Position numbers and translations under genes: made by a program. A stretch of DNA of 64,000 nucleotides from positions 1 through 64,000 of the forward strand of contig JAIQET010000013.1 of assembly GCA_020073645.1 (NCBI GenBank), in the 5' to 3' direction. Under the pieces are notes generated by a model. The model did not search any database. It saw nothing but the letters and a program-made list of their open reading frames with translations, and was not told the DNA's origin. Position 1 is the first letter of the stretch, and every line of letters begins with the position of its first letter. This DNA comes from Terriglobia bacterium. GTDB taxonomy: Bacteria; Acidobacteriota; Terriglobia; Terriglobales; Acidobacteriaceae. Below are positions 1 through 8,765 of this stretch, piece after piece.

Positions 1-145
1 GTTGAGCCAGCCCAGCAGCGCGATCACCGCGACGATCGATGGCGGCATTCTGGGCATTGTGCGAAGCGCAGTAGCTGTCCCCAGCGGCGTTGCACACGAC
101 TACGGCGACCATGAACTTGAGCGCCTTCGGCACTTCGGGGAGGTC
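1..145 (-). pseudogene. possible remnant of an AhpD/carboxymuconolactone-decarboxylase-like gene
   Basis: The minus frame is open from the window edge up to an in-frame TGA at 146-148. Its translation contains a hydrophobic stretch followed by YCASHNAQNA, which resembles the Cys-x-x-His region of AhpD-like peroxidase-related proteins. There is no start codon with a ribosome binding site, and the frame is closed by stops on its 5' side, so it looks like a decayed fragment. The resemblance is short and could be chance. Nothing else convincing is coded in bases 1-319. Confidence 0.22.
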
Positions 146-319
146 TCATTGAAGCTGCGATCATGACTTTCCCGCAGCACCGTATCAAAGAGTGTGGTAG
201 AAATACGGTGTTTGTGCCATTGCGGCTGAAGGCGTTTGAAAAGGCGCGAACGACTAGAAGACGAGTAGCTGTGCTGGTCGGGGGCGCATATCATGGTTTT
301 AATCGGGAGGAGAAGTGTC

Positions 320-907
320 ATGTTCGAAACGGCGGAAATGTTCAAGATTTTCCAGCGGTATCGCGGCGACGCCATTGTGGTTCCGGGTCGAGGCGGTCGT
401 CACTGGACTGAGATCAGCACGCGGCCGAACCGGGATGTCCCTCTGGGTGACCCGGCAATGGGGGGTCACGCGTCCTTTGCTTTTGGTCTGGCGATGGCGC
501 GGCCGGACCAGAAGGTGGTCGTTTTCGATTCGGAAGGCGACTTGCTGATGGGGCTGGGGGTTTTGGCGACCGTTGCCGAACTGCAGCCGAAAAACTTCTA
601 TCACTTCCTGCTCGACAACGGTTGCTACGCGACTACCGGAGGCCAGCCGGTCCCTAACGCCAAAAACATTTCCTACGATGCCTTCGCGCGTGGCGCCGGT
701 TATTCACATGTTTTCGCCTACGACAACCTCGAGGGATTTTCAATCGACATCGAGCGCATACTGGCCCAGCGCGGCCCGGTATTCGTCGCGATGAAGGTTG
801 TTCCTGAGATCATGAACGATCCCATAGGCCGGCGCAAACGATGGCAGACCCGCAGTCGGGAGCAAGTGCTGAAAGACCTGCAGCTGGAGCTGGGGGTCAC
901 AATCTGA
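320..907 (+). CDS. TPP-binding subunit, sulfopyruvate/phosphonopyruvate decarboxylase-like
   Basis: This 195-residue protein corresponds to the C-terminal (PP) half of thiamine-diphosphate decarboxylases, as in the beta chain of sulfopyruvate decarboxylase or phosphonopyruvate decarboxylase. A GDPAMGGHASFAFGLA segment is followed by the cofactor/magnesium motif, a GDLLMG stretch and then LDNGCYATTGGQ about 25 residues later. I chose the ATG at 320 because AGGAG lies a few bases upstream; the in-frame ATG at 293 has no such site. The N-terminal PYR-type partner needed for an active site is not upstream in the window. An MFS transporter follows after 29 bases and may carry the substrate or product. 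The exact substrate cannot be read from the sequence. Confidence 0.75.
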   Translation: MFETAEMFKIFQRYRGDAIVVPGRGGRHWTEISTRPNRDVPLGDPAMGGHASFAFGLAMARPDQKVVVFDSEGDLLMGLGVLATVAELQPKNFYHFLLDNGCYATTGGQPVPNAKNISYDAFARGAGYSHVFAYDNLEGFSIDIERILAQRGPVFVAMKVVPEIMNDPIGRRKRWQTRSREQVLKDLQLELGVTI

Positions 908-936
908 GCGTATTCAGGCGCCGGGAGTAAAGGCGA

Positions 937-2073
937 GTGGCGATCAATCTAACGCTTGCCTTGACTTTTTTCAGCTTTGTCGGCTCGAGCGCGGCGCGCG
1001 TGTTGCTCACGCTCTACGCGCTCACGCTGGGCGCGCAACCTTCCACAGTCGGGGTGCTTGGGGGCATGTTCTATTTGTTCCCCCTGCTTCTCTCGTTGCC
1101 GATCGGCTCGCTGGCCGATCGTTACGGCTCGCGCTGGCTCCTGATGATCGGCGCGCTTTGCGGTGCTTCCGCGCTGCTGCTTCCGTATTTCGTGCATGCA
1201 ATACCTGCGTTCTATGTCGCAGCGGCGCTGAGCGGCCTGGCGCTGGCGTTCTTCCACGTCACGCTGCAAAACCTCATGGGCATTTTGAGCCGGCCGGATG
1301 AACACGCGCGGAACTTCAGCAACTTCAGCCTGGTCGGGGCAACGACCAATTTTGTCGGGCCGCTGGTGGCTGGATTTTCGATCGACTACGCAGGACACGC
1401 CGTCGCGTGCCTCTACCTTGCCGCGCTGTCGCTGATAGCGATCGTACTGCTGCTGGTCTGGGGCCACCTGCTGCCCGGCGGCAACCGCGCGGCGGTGGGC
1501 GGCACTGGAACGCTCAAGTCGCTGGCGGATCGCGAGGTATTGCGCATGCTCGCCACGAGCGGCCTGGTGCAACTCGGCACCGATCTGTTCCAATTCTACC
1601 TGCCGATTTACGGGTATGCGAAAGGACTGTCGGCCTCGGCCATCGGTGCTGCGCTTGCGGCCTTCGCCGGCGCCTCGTTCGTCGTGCGGCTCTTCCTGGC
1701 GCGCCTCGTCAAGCACGTGTCACCGGAGAAGCTGCTTGCCTGGTCGTTTTACGCGGGCGCGATCGGCTTCTTGCTGGTGCCGTTCTGCCGCAACGCCCTC
1801 ATGCTGGGGGCGGTCGCTTTCATCTTCGGGCTCGGCATGGGTATCGGCACGCCACTTACCGTGATTCTGATGTTCAGCCATTCGACGGAGGGACGTTCAG
1901 GCCAGACGCTCGGGCTGCGCCTGACCGCCAACAATTTCGTGCGCGTGGTGGGCCCGATGCTATTCGGGGCGGTCGGATCGGCGTTGGGATTGCCTCCAGT
2001 ATTCTGGATCAACGCGCTGATGATGGGATCGGGCGGGCTGATGTCGCACTCGCGTGCAAAGCGGTCTCGATAG
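937..2073 (+). CDS. MFS transporter
   Basis: This 378-residue membrane protein of the major facilitator superfamily has about 11-12 hydrophobic segments. A motif-A-like loop, GSLADRYGSRWLL, lies between segments 2 and 3. It starts at a GTG with a weak purine-rich site upstream, only 29 bases after the TPP-enzyme gene, so co-transcription is likely. The length is at the short end for the family (usually about 400) and the C-terminus ends abruptly in SRAKRSR. Substrate unknown. It converges with another, unrelated-looking MFS gene across a 16-base gap. Confidence 0.8.
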   Translation: MAINLTLALTFFSFVGSSAARVLLTLYALTLGAQPSTVGVLGGMFYLFPLLLSLPIGSLADRYGSRWLLMIGALCGASALLLPYFVHAIPAFYVAAALSGLALAFFHVTLQNLMGILSRPDEHARNFSNFSLVGATTNFVGPLVAGFSIDYAGHAVACLYLAALSLIAIVLLLVWGHLLPGGNRAAVGGTGTLKSLADREVLRMLATSGLVQLGTDLFQFYLPIYGYAKGLSASAIGAALAAFAGASFVVRLFLARLVKHVSPEKLLAWSFYAGAIGFLLVPFCRNALMLGAVAFIFGLGMGIGTPLTVILMFSHSTEGRSGQTLGLRLTANNFVRVVGPMLFGAVGSALGLPPVFWINALMMGSGGLMSHSRAKRSR

Positions 2074-2089
2074 TTCTAGCAAAAGCCGG

Positions 2090-3304
2090 CTACGTCATCC
2101 GCTGTTGCTGCGCCGCCAGCGCTCGGTTTCTGATGCGCGCGAGGACAAATGCCAGCATGATACCGACCACGCATGCGACGCTGATGCCGACAAAGCCCCA
2201 GGTGAACGTTCCCGCCCTGTCTTTCACTACGCCGAGAGCGTAGGCGAACGTCAGGGCGCCGATGTTGGCGAAGAGATTGCTGAACCCGGTGGACATGCCC
2301 GCGATACGCAGGCCGAGCACCTCGACGGGCACAAAGAACAGAGCGCCAAAATAGAACTGCAGGAACATCGAGTTAATTGCGATCACGACGAGCAGCAGCG
2401 GGATCGAATGTACGAGCACCAGCAGTGTCGAAGTGCAGGCGATAACGGCCAATGATCCGCCGATCACCAGCGGCGGATTTCTCAGGCGGTCCGACACGTA
2501 GCCGCCCATTACGTTCGACAGTACCGTAAAGGCAGCGCCCATCGCGACAACGAAGCCCGCCTCCTGAATTGAGAGTCCGCGGTCTGCCACCAGCAGGGAC
2601 GGCAACCAGAAATTGATCCCGACCACGACGCCCAACCGAATGAATTGGATGGCGCCGCATACCCACATGATCTCGTACTTGAACAACCGGAACGCATCGA
2701 GCATACCCACCCGTTGCCGGGACCCCTCGCGGGGTTTTTCTTTGCCAAACGCCAGATACAGAAGCGCGGCGCCTATTCCCGCGATCGAAAAGAACACAAT
2801 CGTAAACCGCCAGCCATATTGGTTCACCAGCAGCGGGCCAACCAGGGACAGGAAGATGTTGCCGGAGAAGCCGCCCACCACGTAGAGGCCCATGGCCGTG
2901 GCCCTGCGCTCCGGCGGGAACCACGAAGCAAGCAGTGCGAGGCCAGGCGCGAACATCAACGCCCGGAACACTCCTGTGACAAGCTGGTTGATTACCGCGA
3001 ATTGGAACGTATGGATAAGGCCGAAGTTGAGCGACAGCAGGGTTGAACCCAGGATGCCAATGAAGAACAGGCGCTTGGGACCGAACCGGTCCGAGAGGAA
3101 ACCCGCCGGAATCTGCCCGAGCGCATAGGTCAACGTCGAGGCGGCGGACAGCATTCCGGCCTGCGCGAAGTTCATCTGCAAGTCGGCGCGAATCAACGGC
3201 AGGAAGAGCGCTATACCGCCGAAAGTCAGCGCGGGGGTGTGCTGCGCAATCACCAGGCAGGAGAACAAGACCAGCGACAGAAACAGGACGCTGCGCAATT
3301 TCAT
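2090..3304 (-). CDS. MFS transporter
   Basis: This 404-residue major facilitator superfamily protein has a typical motif A (GFLSDRFGPKRLFF) after the second membrane helix and the usual two six-helix halves. I chose the ATG at 3304, which gives an N-terminus MKLRSVLFLSLV; the upstream extension is not plausible as protein. Organisation suggests the anion:cation symporter/hexuronate-like branch, but the substrate is not identifiable. It is transcribed towards the preceding MFS gene and divergently from the foldase gene. Confidence 0.8.
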   Translation of the reverse strand: MKLRSVLFLSLVLFSCLVIAQHTPALTFGGIALFLPLIRADLQMNFAQAGMLSAASTLTYALGQIPAGFLSDRFGPKRLFFIGILGSTLLSLNFGLIHTFQFAVINQLVTGVFRALMFAPGLALLASWFPPERRATAMGLYVVGGFSGNIFLSLVGPLLVNQYGWRFTIVFFSIAGIGAALLYLAFGKEKPREGSRQRVGMLDAFRLFKYEIMWVCGAIQFIRLGVVVGINFWLPSLLVADRGLSIQEAGFVVAMGAAFTVLSNVMGGYVSDRLRNPPLVIGGSLAVIACTSTLLVLVHSIPLLLVVIAINSMFLQFYFGALFFVPVEVLGLRIAGMSTGFSNLFANIGALTFAYALGVVKDRAGTFTWGFVGISVACVVGIMLAFVLARIRNRALAAQQQRMT

Positions 3305-3623
3305 GAGGAGACCCTGTGGCGAAAAGTAAGAATGCAATGGCGCTCCATTATGCCGCACCGGGGCTGAGGATGGGGTTCGAGGGCATACCAAGAAGCTTAA
3401 TAACACGTTTTAATGATACGTTTCAATGTACCGGGCTTGGCCTTGGGAAATCGCGCTGCAGCCGGGACCAGCTCCCGGTTCACAGTGGTCCGGCTTCTCC
3501 TCTTGCAGATTGCGATCTTTGCGGTGGCCAGCGCGACCCTTCGACTGCGCTCAGGGCAGGCTCTGGCGCTGCTGCCTGGTTTATAATCATCAATTCTGCC
3601 GTATATCCTGGAGTGACAAGAAG
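3305..3623. other. divergent intergenic region
   Basis: This 319-base gap lies between the divergent MFS and foldase genes. It contains one copy of palindromic repeat family A at 3536-3563. A TATAAT hexamer at 3582-3587, about 36 bases before the foldase start, could be its -10 box; I do not see a convincing -35. No coding signal was found. Confidence 0.5.
3536..3563. repeat. palindromic repeat family A, copy A1
   Basis: The core CCTTCGACTGCGCTCAGG matches other family A copies in the window (near 12977, 13346, 13495 and 35903). It sits in the leader of the foldase gene. Confidence 0.7.
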
Positions 3624-5612
3624 ATGATTCGATTTCTGCAAACCCCTGGGCCCCTGAAGAAGATTATTCTCGGAGGGCTGCTGCTGATTATTTGTGCGGC
3701 CATGGTGATCACGCTGGTGCCCGGCGGGGTCGGCTCGAGCTTCGGTTTTGGCGCCCCAGGACGCGGGGTGGTGGCCAACGTGGCCGGTGAGGAAGTGACC
3801 ACGGTCGAGGTGCAGCGGGAGGCCCGGCAGATGCTGCGCCAGCAGTTTCCCCGGGGCAGTGCCATGGCGGCGCAATTGCTCCCCTTCTTTGCCAGCCGCG
3901 CAGCCGAGGAACTGATCACCCAGAAGGCGGTGCTGGCGGAAGCCGACCGCCTGGGTCTGCATGTGAGCGACGAAGAGCTGCGGGATGAGTTGCAACATGG
4001 CCGCTACGCCGCGGCCTTCTTCCCCGGCGGCACTTTCATTGGCGAGGACGCGTACGAGGCCAGGATCCAGCAGGCCGACATGACCGTGCCGCAATTCGAG
4101 CAAGGAGTGAAGGAGCAGATCCTTTTCGACAAGCTGCGCAACCTGGTGGCGGGCAGCGCCTTTGTGACCGACGCCGAAATCCGCCAGGAATTCGTACGCC
4201 GCAACACCCAGGTCAAGTTTGACTACGCCGTACTGCGCAAAGAAGACATTGCCAAGGAAATCCACCCCAGCGATCCTGAACTGAAGGCGTACTACGACAG
4301 CCACCTGGCCAACTACAACAACTCCATTCCCGAGAAGCGTAAAGTCCAGTATGTCCTGATCGACACGGCGAAGCTCCAGTCAGAGGTCCAGGTCACACGC
4401 GAAGATTTGCAGGCGTATTACGATCAGCACCGTGACGAGTATCGTCTACCCGAGCAGGTGAATGTGCGGCAGATCCTGATCAAGACCCCTCTGCCCGGTG
4501 CCGATGGGAAGGTGGACCAGAAGGGTGTTGACGAGGCTCGTGGCAAAGCCGAAGACGCCCTCAAGCAGCTCAAGGCGGGGGCGAGCTTCGAAGACCTGGC
4601 CAAGAAGTACTCCGAAGATCCCAGCGGCAAGACTGGCGGCTCGATCGGGTGGATTCGCCGCGGCGGCTTTCCGGTTCCTGAGGTGGACACGGCTGCGTTT
4701 TCCTTGCCCAAGGGCGGGACTAGCGACGTAATCAACGCGGGCTATGCATTCGTCATTCTTCACATCGATGACCGTCAGCCGGCTCACATGAAGACGCTGG
4801 AAGAGGTCAAGGACCAGATCGAACCCGCCATCAAGCGGGAGAAGGCTTCGCGCGCCGCTGACGCGGCGGCCAGCAGCTTGCTCAGCCAGGCCCGTGCCAA
4901 CGGTCTTGACAAGGCGGCTGCTGCCAAAGGGATGACGGTCGTGAACACCGACTTCATCAGCCGCGGCGACGCGCTGCCCGGGATTGGTCCCTCCCCGGCC
5001 TTCATGGATGCAGTGTTCAATGCGCGAGAGAAGGCGCCGCCGGATGAAGCGCAGTTGCCGCAGGGCTTTGCGGTGTTCCAGGTGCTGGCGGTCAAGCCTC
5101 CGGCCACGCCTACGTTCGAAGAAATCCGCAGCCAGGTGGAGACGCAGTTCAAGAACGAACGCACCACCGCTCTGCTTACCCAGAAGACGCAGGAGCTTTC
5201 CGACCGCGCCAAGGCCGGGCATGACCTGAAGAAAGCGGCCAAGGAACTGGGCGCGACCATGAAGACCAGCGATTTCGTGCTGCCTGACGGGCAGGTGCCC
5301 GATATCGGCTCGATGGGGGGCGCCGCGTCAGGGGCGTTTTCCATGAAACCGGGCGAGATCAGCGGGCCTATCGACAATGGCAATACCGGCGCGGTACTGC
5401 AAATCCTGGAGAAGCAGGATCCGTCGGACCAGGACTTTGCCGCGAAGAAGGACCAGATTCGCGATTCGCTGCTGCAGAACAAGCAGGGGGAATTGTTCAA
5501 TCTGTTCGTGGCCAACCTGCGGGACCAGATGCAGAAGGCCGGGAAGATCAAGATCAACCAGGAAGAGATGAAAGGTCTGACCCGCGGCCAGGGCAGCGAA
5601 GAGGGCGAGTAA
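3624..5612 (+). CDS. SurA/PpiD-like peptidyl-prolyl isomerase
   Basis: This 662-residue periplasmic folding factor is anchored by one N-terminal membrane helix (about residues 14-31), as in PpiD. An N-terminal SurA-type chaperone region is followed by one clear parvulin domain at about 278-382, which carries GGSIGWIRRGGFPVPE and the FSLPKGGTSDVI stretch. The C-terminal half looks like a second, degenerate chaperone/parvulin region. The start is the ATG at 3624, preceded by GGAG; an in-frame upstream extension runs through a repeat and is not credible. It probably assists outer-membrane protein folding. It stands alone, with malQ 121 bases downstream. Confidence 0.85.
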   Translation: MIRFLQTPGPLKKIILGGLLLIICAAMVITLVPGGVGSSFGFGAPGRGVVANVAGEEVTTVEVQREARQMLRQQFPRGSAMAAQLLPFFASRAAEELITQKAVLAEADRLGLHVSDEELRDELQHGRYAAAFFPGGTFIGEDAYEARIQQADMTVPQFEQGVKEQILFDKLRNLVAGSAFVTDAEIRQEFVRRNTQVKFDYAVLRKEDIAKEIHPSDPELKAYYDSHLANYNNSIPEKRKVQYVLIDTAKLQSEVQVTREDLQAYYDQHRDEYRLPEQVNVRQILIKTPLPGADGKVDQKGVDEARGKAEDALKQLKAGASFEDLAKKYSEDPSGKTGGSIGWIRRGGFPVPEVDTAAFSLPKGGTSDVINAGYAFVILHIDDRQPAHMKTLEEVKDQIEPAIKREKASRAADAAASSLLSQARANGLDKAAAAKGMTVVNTDFISRGDALPGIGPSPAFMDAVFNAREKAPPDEAQLPQGFAVFQVLAVKPPATPTFEEIRSQVETQFKNERTTALLTQKTQELSDRAKAGHDLKKAAKELGATMKTSDFVLPDGQVPDIGSMGGAASGAFSMKPGEISGPIDNGNTGAVLQILEKQDPSDQDFAAKKDQIRDSLLQNKQGELFNLFVANLRDQMQKAGKIKINQEEMKGLTRGQGSEEGE

Positions 5613-5733
5613 CGCCAGGGTATTGCGGGGGAGGCATCCAGGTCCCCGGCCCATAGTTTTTCTCTGTGTTGTTCCTCACGGGCAGAGTCAGAGAGGAGTT
5701 CCCATTAACGCTCAGCCATCATAAGAAAGAACC

Positions 5734-7266
5734 ATGGTTTTTCCCCGCGCGACAGGAATTTTGCTGCATCCGATCTCACTGCCGTCGCGTGGCGGCATCG
5801 GGGATTTTGGCCCGGCGGCTTATGAGTTCGTAGATTTCCTGGCCAGCGCTCGCCAGGGTTTGTGGCAGGTCCTTCCCCTGGGCCCGCCTGCGGCTGGAAA
5901 TTCTCCCTACTCCTCGACCTCGGCATTTGCCGGCAATCCGTTGCTCATCAGCCTGGAGCGTTTGGCAGAGCGTGGCTGGATCGAGCCCGCGCAGTTCACG
6001 GGTCCGCCGGAGCACGTGGGCATGATCGACTACGACGAGGTGAGCCGTCACAAGCTGCCGCTGCTGGCCCAGGCCGCGCGCAATTTCCTGGAGCATGCTC
6101 CTGCCGCGGCACGCGGCCGCTTTGACCGCTTCTGCAGCGACAACGCCTGGTGGTTGGAGGATTTTGTCCTCTTTGATGCCTTGCGCGAGCGCTGCAACGG
6201 CCAAGTCTGGAAGCACTGGCCACGGGACCTGGCCCGCCGCGAGGCGACGGCGCTGGAGGCCGTGCGCCGGGAGCTGGCATCGGAAATGGCGCTGCGCCGT
6301 GTGATCCAGTTTGCCTTCTGGGAGCAGTGGCGGGCCTTGCATCGCTACTGTGCGCAGAAGTCTATTCGCGTGGTCGGCGACATCGCCATTTTTGTGGACT
6401 ACGACAGCGCCGATGTCTGGAGGTGTCGCGATCTCTACCGCTTGAGAGACGACCTTGAGCCCGAGGTGGTTTCCGGAGTGCCTCCCGACGCGTTCAGCGC
6501 CACCGGCCAGCGTTGGGGCAATCCGCTCTACAACTGGGACGCCATGCGCGCCCGCGGCTACGAGTGGTGGATCCAGCGCCTGCGCTGGGCCACGCAAACC
6601 TGCGACTACATCCGTCTCGACCACTTTCGCGGATTCGATCAGTTCTGGGAGATTCCTGCCCACGAGCCTACGGCAATGAACGGACGCTGGGCGGATGGGC
6701 CCAAGGACGACCTCTTCAACCAGGTTCGCGACGCCCTGGGCGGGCTGCCGTTCTTTGCCGAAGACCTGGGCTACATCACGCCCGAGGTGCACGCCCTGCG
6801 GGAGCGCCATCACATTCCCGGGATGGCGGTGCTGCAGTTTGGCTTCAGCAATCCGGGCGCACACGTCTATTTGCCGCATCGGCTTACACCCGACCGGGTG
6901 GTGTACACCGGCACCCATGACAACGACACCACGCTCGGTTGGTGGAACTCGGGCGTGAGCGAAGAGGAGCGTCGTGCCGTGCGGAATTATGTGGGAGCCT
7001 GCGAAGATGGGATCAACTGGGGTTTGATTCGCCTGGCCCAAGGCTCGGTGGCCAGCCTGTCAGTGGTTCCATTGCAGGATGTGCTGGGGCTGGGCAGCGA
7101 AGCCCGCCTGAATGTCCCCAGCGTGAAGGATGGTAATTATCGCTGGCGATTCCAGCCCGGAGCCCTCAAGCCAGAATTGGCACAGCGTCTGGCAATCTTG
7201 GCTGAGGTCACGGATCGGCTGCCACCGCCGGTGCCGGAGCGGCCACAAGAAGACTTCGCGGCATAG
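5734..7266 (+). CDS. malQ: 4-alpha-glucanotransferase (amylomaltase, GH77)
   Basis: This 510-residue cytosolic enzyme transfers 1,4-alpha-glucan segments between maltodextrins. Family GH77 hallmarks are visible. The N-terminus carries GILLHPISLPS and WQVLPLGPPAAGNSPYSS. The nucleophile region is IRLDHFRGF at about 290-298, the acid/base region is FFAEDLGYI near 340, and the stabilising aspartate lies in TGTHDNDT near 391-398. Length matches the family (about 500). It suggests glycogen or maltodextrin turnover; no glycogen gene is adjacent. Confidence 0.95.
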   Translation: MVFPRATGILLHPISLPSRGGIGDFGPAAYEFVDFLASARQGLWQVLPLGPPAAGNSPYSSTSAFAGNPLLISLERLAERGWIEPAQFTGPPEHVGMIDYDEVSRHKLPLLAQAARNFLEHAPAAARGRFDRFCSDNAWWLEDFVLFDALRERCNGQVWKHWPRDLARREATALEAVRRELASEMALRRVIQFAFWEQWRALHRYCAQKSIRVVGDIAIFVDYDSADVWRCRDLYRLRDDLEPEVVSGVPPDAFSATGQRWGNPLYNWDAMRARGYEWWIQRLRWATQTCDYIRLDHFRGFDQFWEIPAHEPTAMNGRWADGPKDDLFNQVRDALGGLPFFAEDLGYITPEVHALRERHHIPGMAVLQFGFSNPGAHVYLPHRLTPDRVVYTGTHDNDTTLGWWNSGVSEEERRAVRNYVGACEDGINWGLIRLAQGSVASLSVVPLQDVLGLGSEARLNVPSVKDGNYRWRFQPGALKPELAQRLAILAEVTDRLPPPVPERPQEDFAA

Positions 7267-7276
7267 TCTGGTGGTT

Positions 7277-7305
7277 GTGTTTCTCCGTGCCTCTGAGTCT
7301 CCGTG
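7277..7305. repeat. octad word array (CTCYGWGN), copy D1
   Basis: Three consecutive 8-base units beginning CTCCGTGC share the reverse-complement consensus of arrays D2, D3 and D4 (CACAGAGN). It lies just after the malQ stop. Confidence 0.6.
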
Positions 7306-7321
7306 ATGAAGCCTCCGGCCA

Positions 7322-7351
7322 AGAAAAAGCCGGGATCCGAAGACCCCGGCT
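7322..7351 (-). terminator. rho-independent terminator for the XRE regulator gene
   Basis: Read on the minus strand, the stem AGCCGGG pairs with CCCGGCT (7328-7334 with 7345-7351) and is followed by a TTTTTCTT tract. It lies about 95 bases after the stop of the gene at 7447-7986. Confidence 0.75.
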
Positions 7352-7446
7352 GCAGTTGGCTGGTTGCCCGGATAAAACTTGTGTGCACGCGGGCGCTCTC
7401 GCCCACGCAGCCTCTAACGAACCTATCGGCGGCGCGCTCCGCGACT

Positions 7447-7986
7447 TTACGCGCTGCGTCGCGGCCGTACGGTCAAGTCCCGCACCTGCGCCAGGATGCT
7501 CGACATCTGCAAGCCGTTCAGTTGCGAGAGGAAGGGCATCAGCTCGGCGATAAACGGGTCCTGCAGCAGTTCGCGGACTTCCTCCTGGCGGCTGCGTTCG
7601 CCGCCCGAGAGCAGTTCAGGCACGGTCACCTCCAGTGCCCGCGCCAGCCGCTCCAGCGAGGAGAGGGTGGGCGTGGCCTTCTCGTTTTCGATCTTGGACA
7701 CGTAGGTGCGCGGCACCGACATACGGGCGGCCAGTTGCCGCTGGCTAAGCCCGTTGCGCAGGCGCAACGAACGGATGGATGCAGCCAGGTTCAGGTGCCC
7801 GCGCCCATTGCCGTTCGAGGGCGCCACTGGTGGCAGTGGCAGAGTTGCGACAATTTCCGGCTCGTCCTCGTCTAATGAGCCATGGCAGCGGCGGCAAAGG
7901 TTGTTGGTGGTACGGAATTGGACCAGCAGGCAGCGGTCGCAACGAACGACTTCCCTGGAATCAACCGGGGCAAGGGTCGTGGCCAT
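7447..7986 (-). CDS. XRE-family transcriptional regulator with N-terminal zinc ribbon
   Basis: This 179-residue protein has two CxxC pairs at its N-terminus (CDRC near residue 16 and CRRC about 15 residues later), which look like a zinc ribbon. A linker follows, then a helix-turn-helix of the XRE/HTH_3 type (LRNGLSQRQLAARMSVPRTY, then SKIENEKATPTL). A C-terminal helical tail may oligomerise. The ribbon plus HTH arrangement is less common than a lone HTH. It is convergent with malQ and has its own terminator. The target is unknown. Confidence 0.8.
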   Translation of the reverse strand: MATTLAPVDSREVVRCDRCLLVQFRTTNNLCRRCHGSLDEDEPEIVATLPLPPVAPSNGNGRGHLNLAASIRSLRLRNGLSQRQLAARMSVPRTYVSKIENEKATPTLSSLERLARALEVTVPELLSGGERSRQEEVRELLQDPFIAELMPFLSQLNGLQMSSILAQVRDLTVRPRRSA

Positions 7987-8167
7987 TTAGGTTTGGGAGT
8001 TGCCAGAGCGGAGGCTACTCCGGAACCGGGGGATATGTTCCAATCTCCACGGTAATCTGCGCGACAACACCTGTGGATGTCAAGCAAAATCTGGGGTGAA
8101 ACGCGAAATATCTTGTGGGAAAGCCAAAACAAAAGGGCGAAAACCAGGAGAAAACAGGTAAGAAACC

Positions 8168-8746
8168 ATGAATGAGCGCGAAGCGGCGTGGGGTTTACTA
8201 ACTGAGTTCACCCAATCGGAAAGTTTGCGCAAACACGCGCTGGCGGTGGAGGCATGCATGCGCGCCTACGCCCGCAAACTGGGCGGAGACGAGAACCTGT
8301 GGGGCGTGGTGGGATTGATCCACGACTTCGACTACGAGAAGTGGCCCAGCCCGGAGGAGCACCCGTACAAGGGAAACGAAATCCTGAAGGAGCGCGGGTA
8401 CTCGGACGAAATCCGCCGCGCCATCATGTCGCATGCCGAGTACTCCGGCGTACCGCGGGAGACTCCCATGGAAAAGGCCCTGTTCGCCTGCGACGAGCTG
8501 GCGGGATTCATCACGGCCTGCGCGCTGGTGAAGCCAGGGAAGTCGCTAGCCGAAGTCGAGGCCAAGTCGGTGCGAAGAAAGATGAAAGACAAAGCGTTTG
8601 CGCGGAGCGTGAATCGGGAAGATATTGTGAACGGAGCGGCGGAGCTGGGGGTGGAGTTGGAGGAGCACATCGCGTTCTGCATTGAGGCGATGAAGGGAGT
8701 GGCGAGGGAGTTGGGGTTGGATGGGAGTGGGGCGAAGACTTCGTAG
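8168..8746 (+). CDS. HD-domain hydrolase
   Basis: This 192-residue protein is of the HD/HDIG type. The metal-binding HD lies in GLIHDFDYEKW (about residue 50), with further histidines in the EEHPYKGNE and MSHAEYSG segments and an aspartate in ACDELAGFITA. This matches the small HD phosphohydrolases often annotated as hydrolase or phosphodiesterase. The substrate is not known. The ribosome binding site AGGAG lies in an A-rich leader that stands out from the GC-rich surroundings. Confidence 0.8.
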   Translation: MNEREAAWGLLTEFTQSESLRKHALAVEACMRAYARKLGGDENLWGVVGLIHDFDYEKWPSPEEHPYKGNEILKERGYSDEIRRAIMSHAEYSGVPRETPMEKALFACDELAGFITACALVKPGKSLAEVEAKSVRRKMKDKAFARSVNREDIVNGAAELGVELEEHIAFCIEAMKGVARELGLDGSGAKTS

Positions 8747-8765
8747 AGAAGGCGGTCTCCGGGAC

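Noticed and set aside
163-411. Small plus-strand open frame before the TPP gene
   Set aside because: No ribosome binding site, unlikely composition, and it overlaps the real gene start.
949-1716. Long minus-strand open frame opposite the first MFS gene
   Set aside because: GC-rich antisense shadow; low-complexity Arg/Gln-rich translation with no domain.
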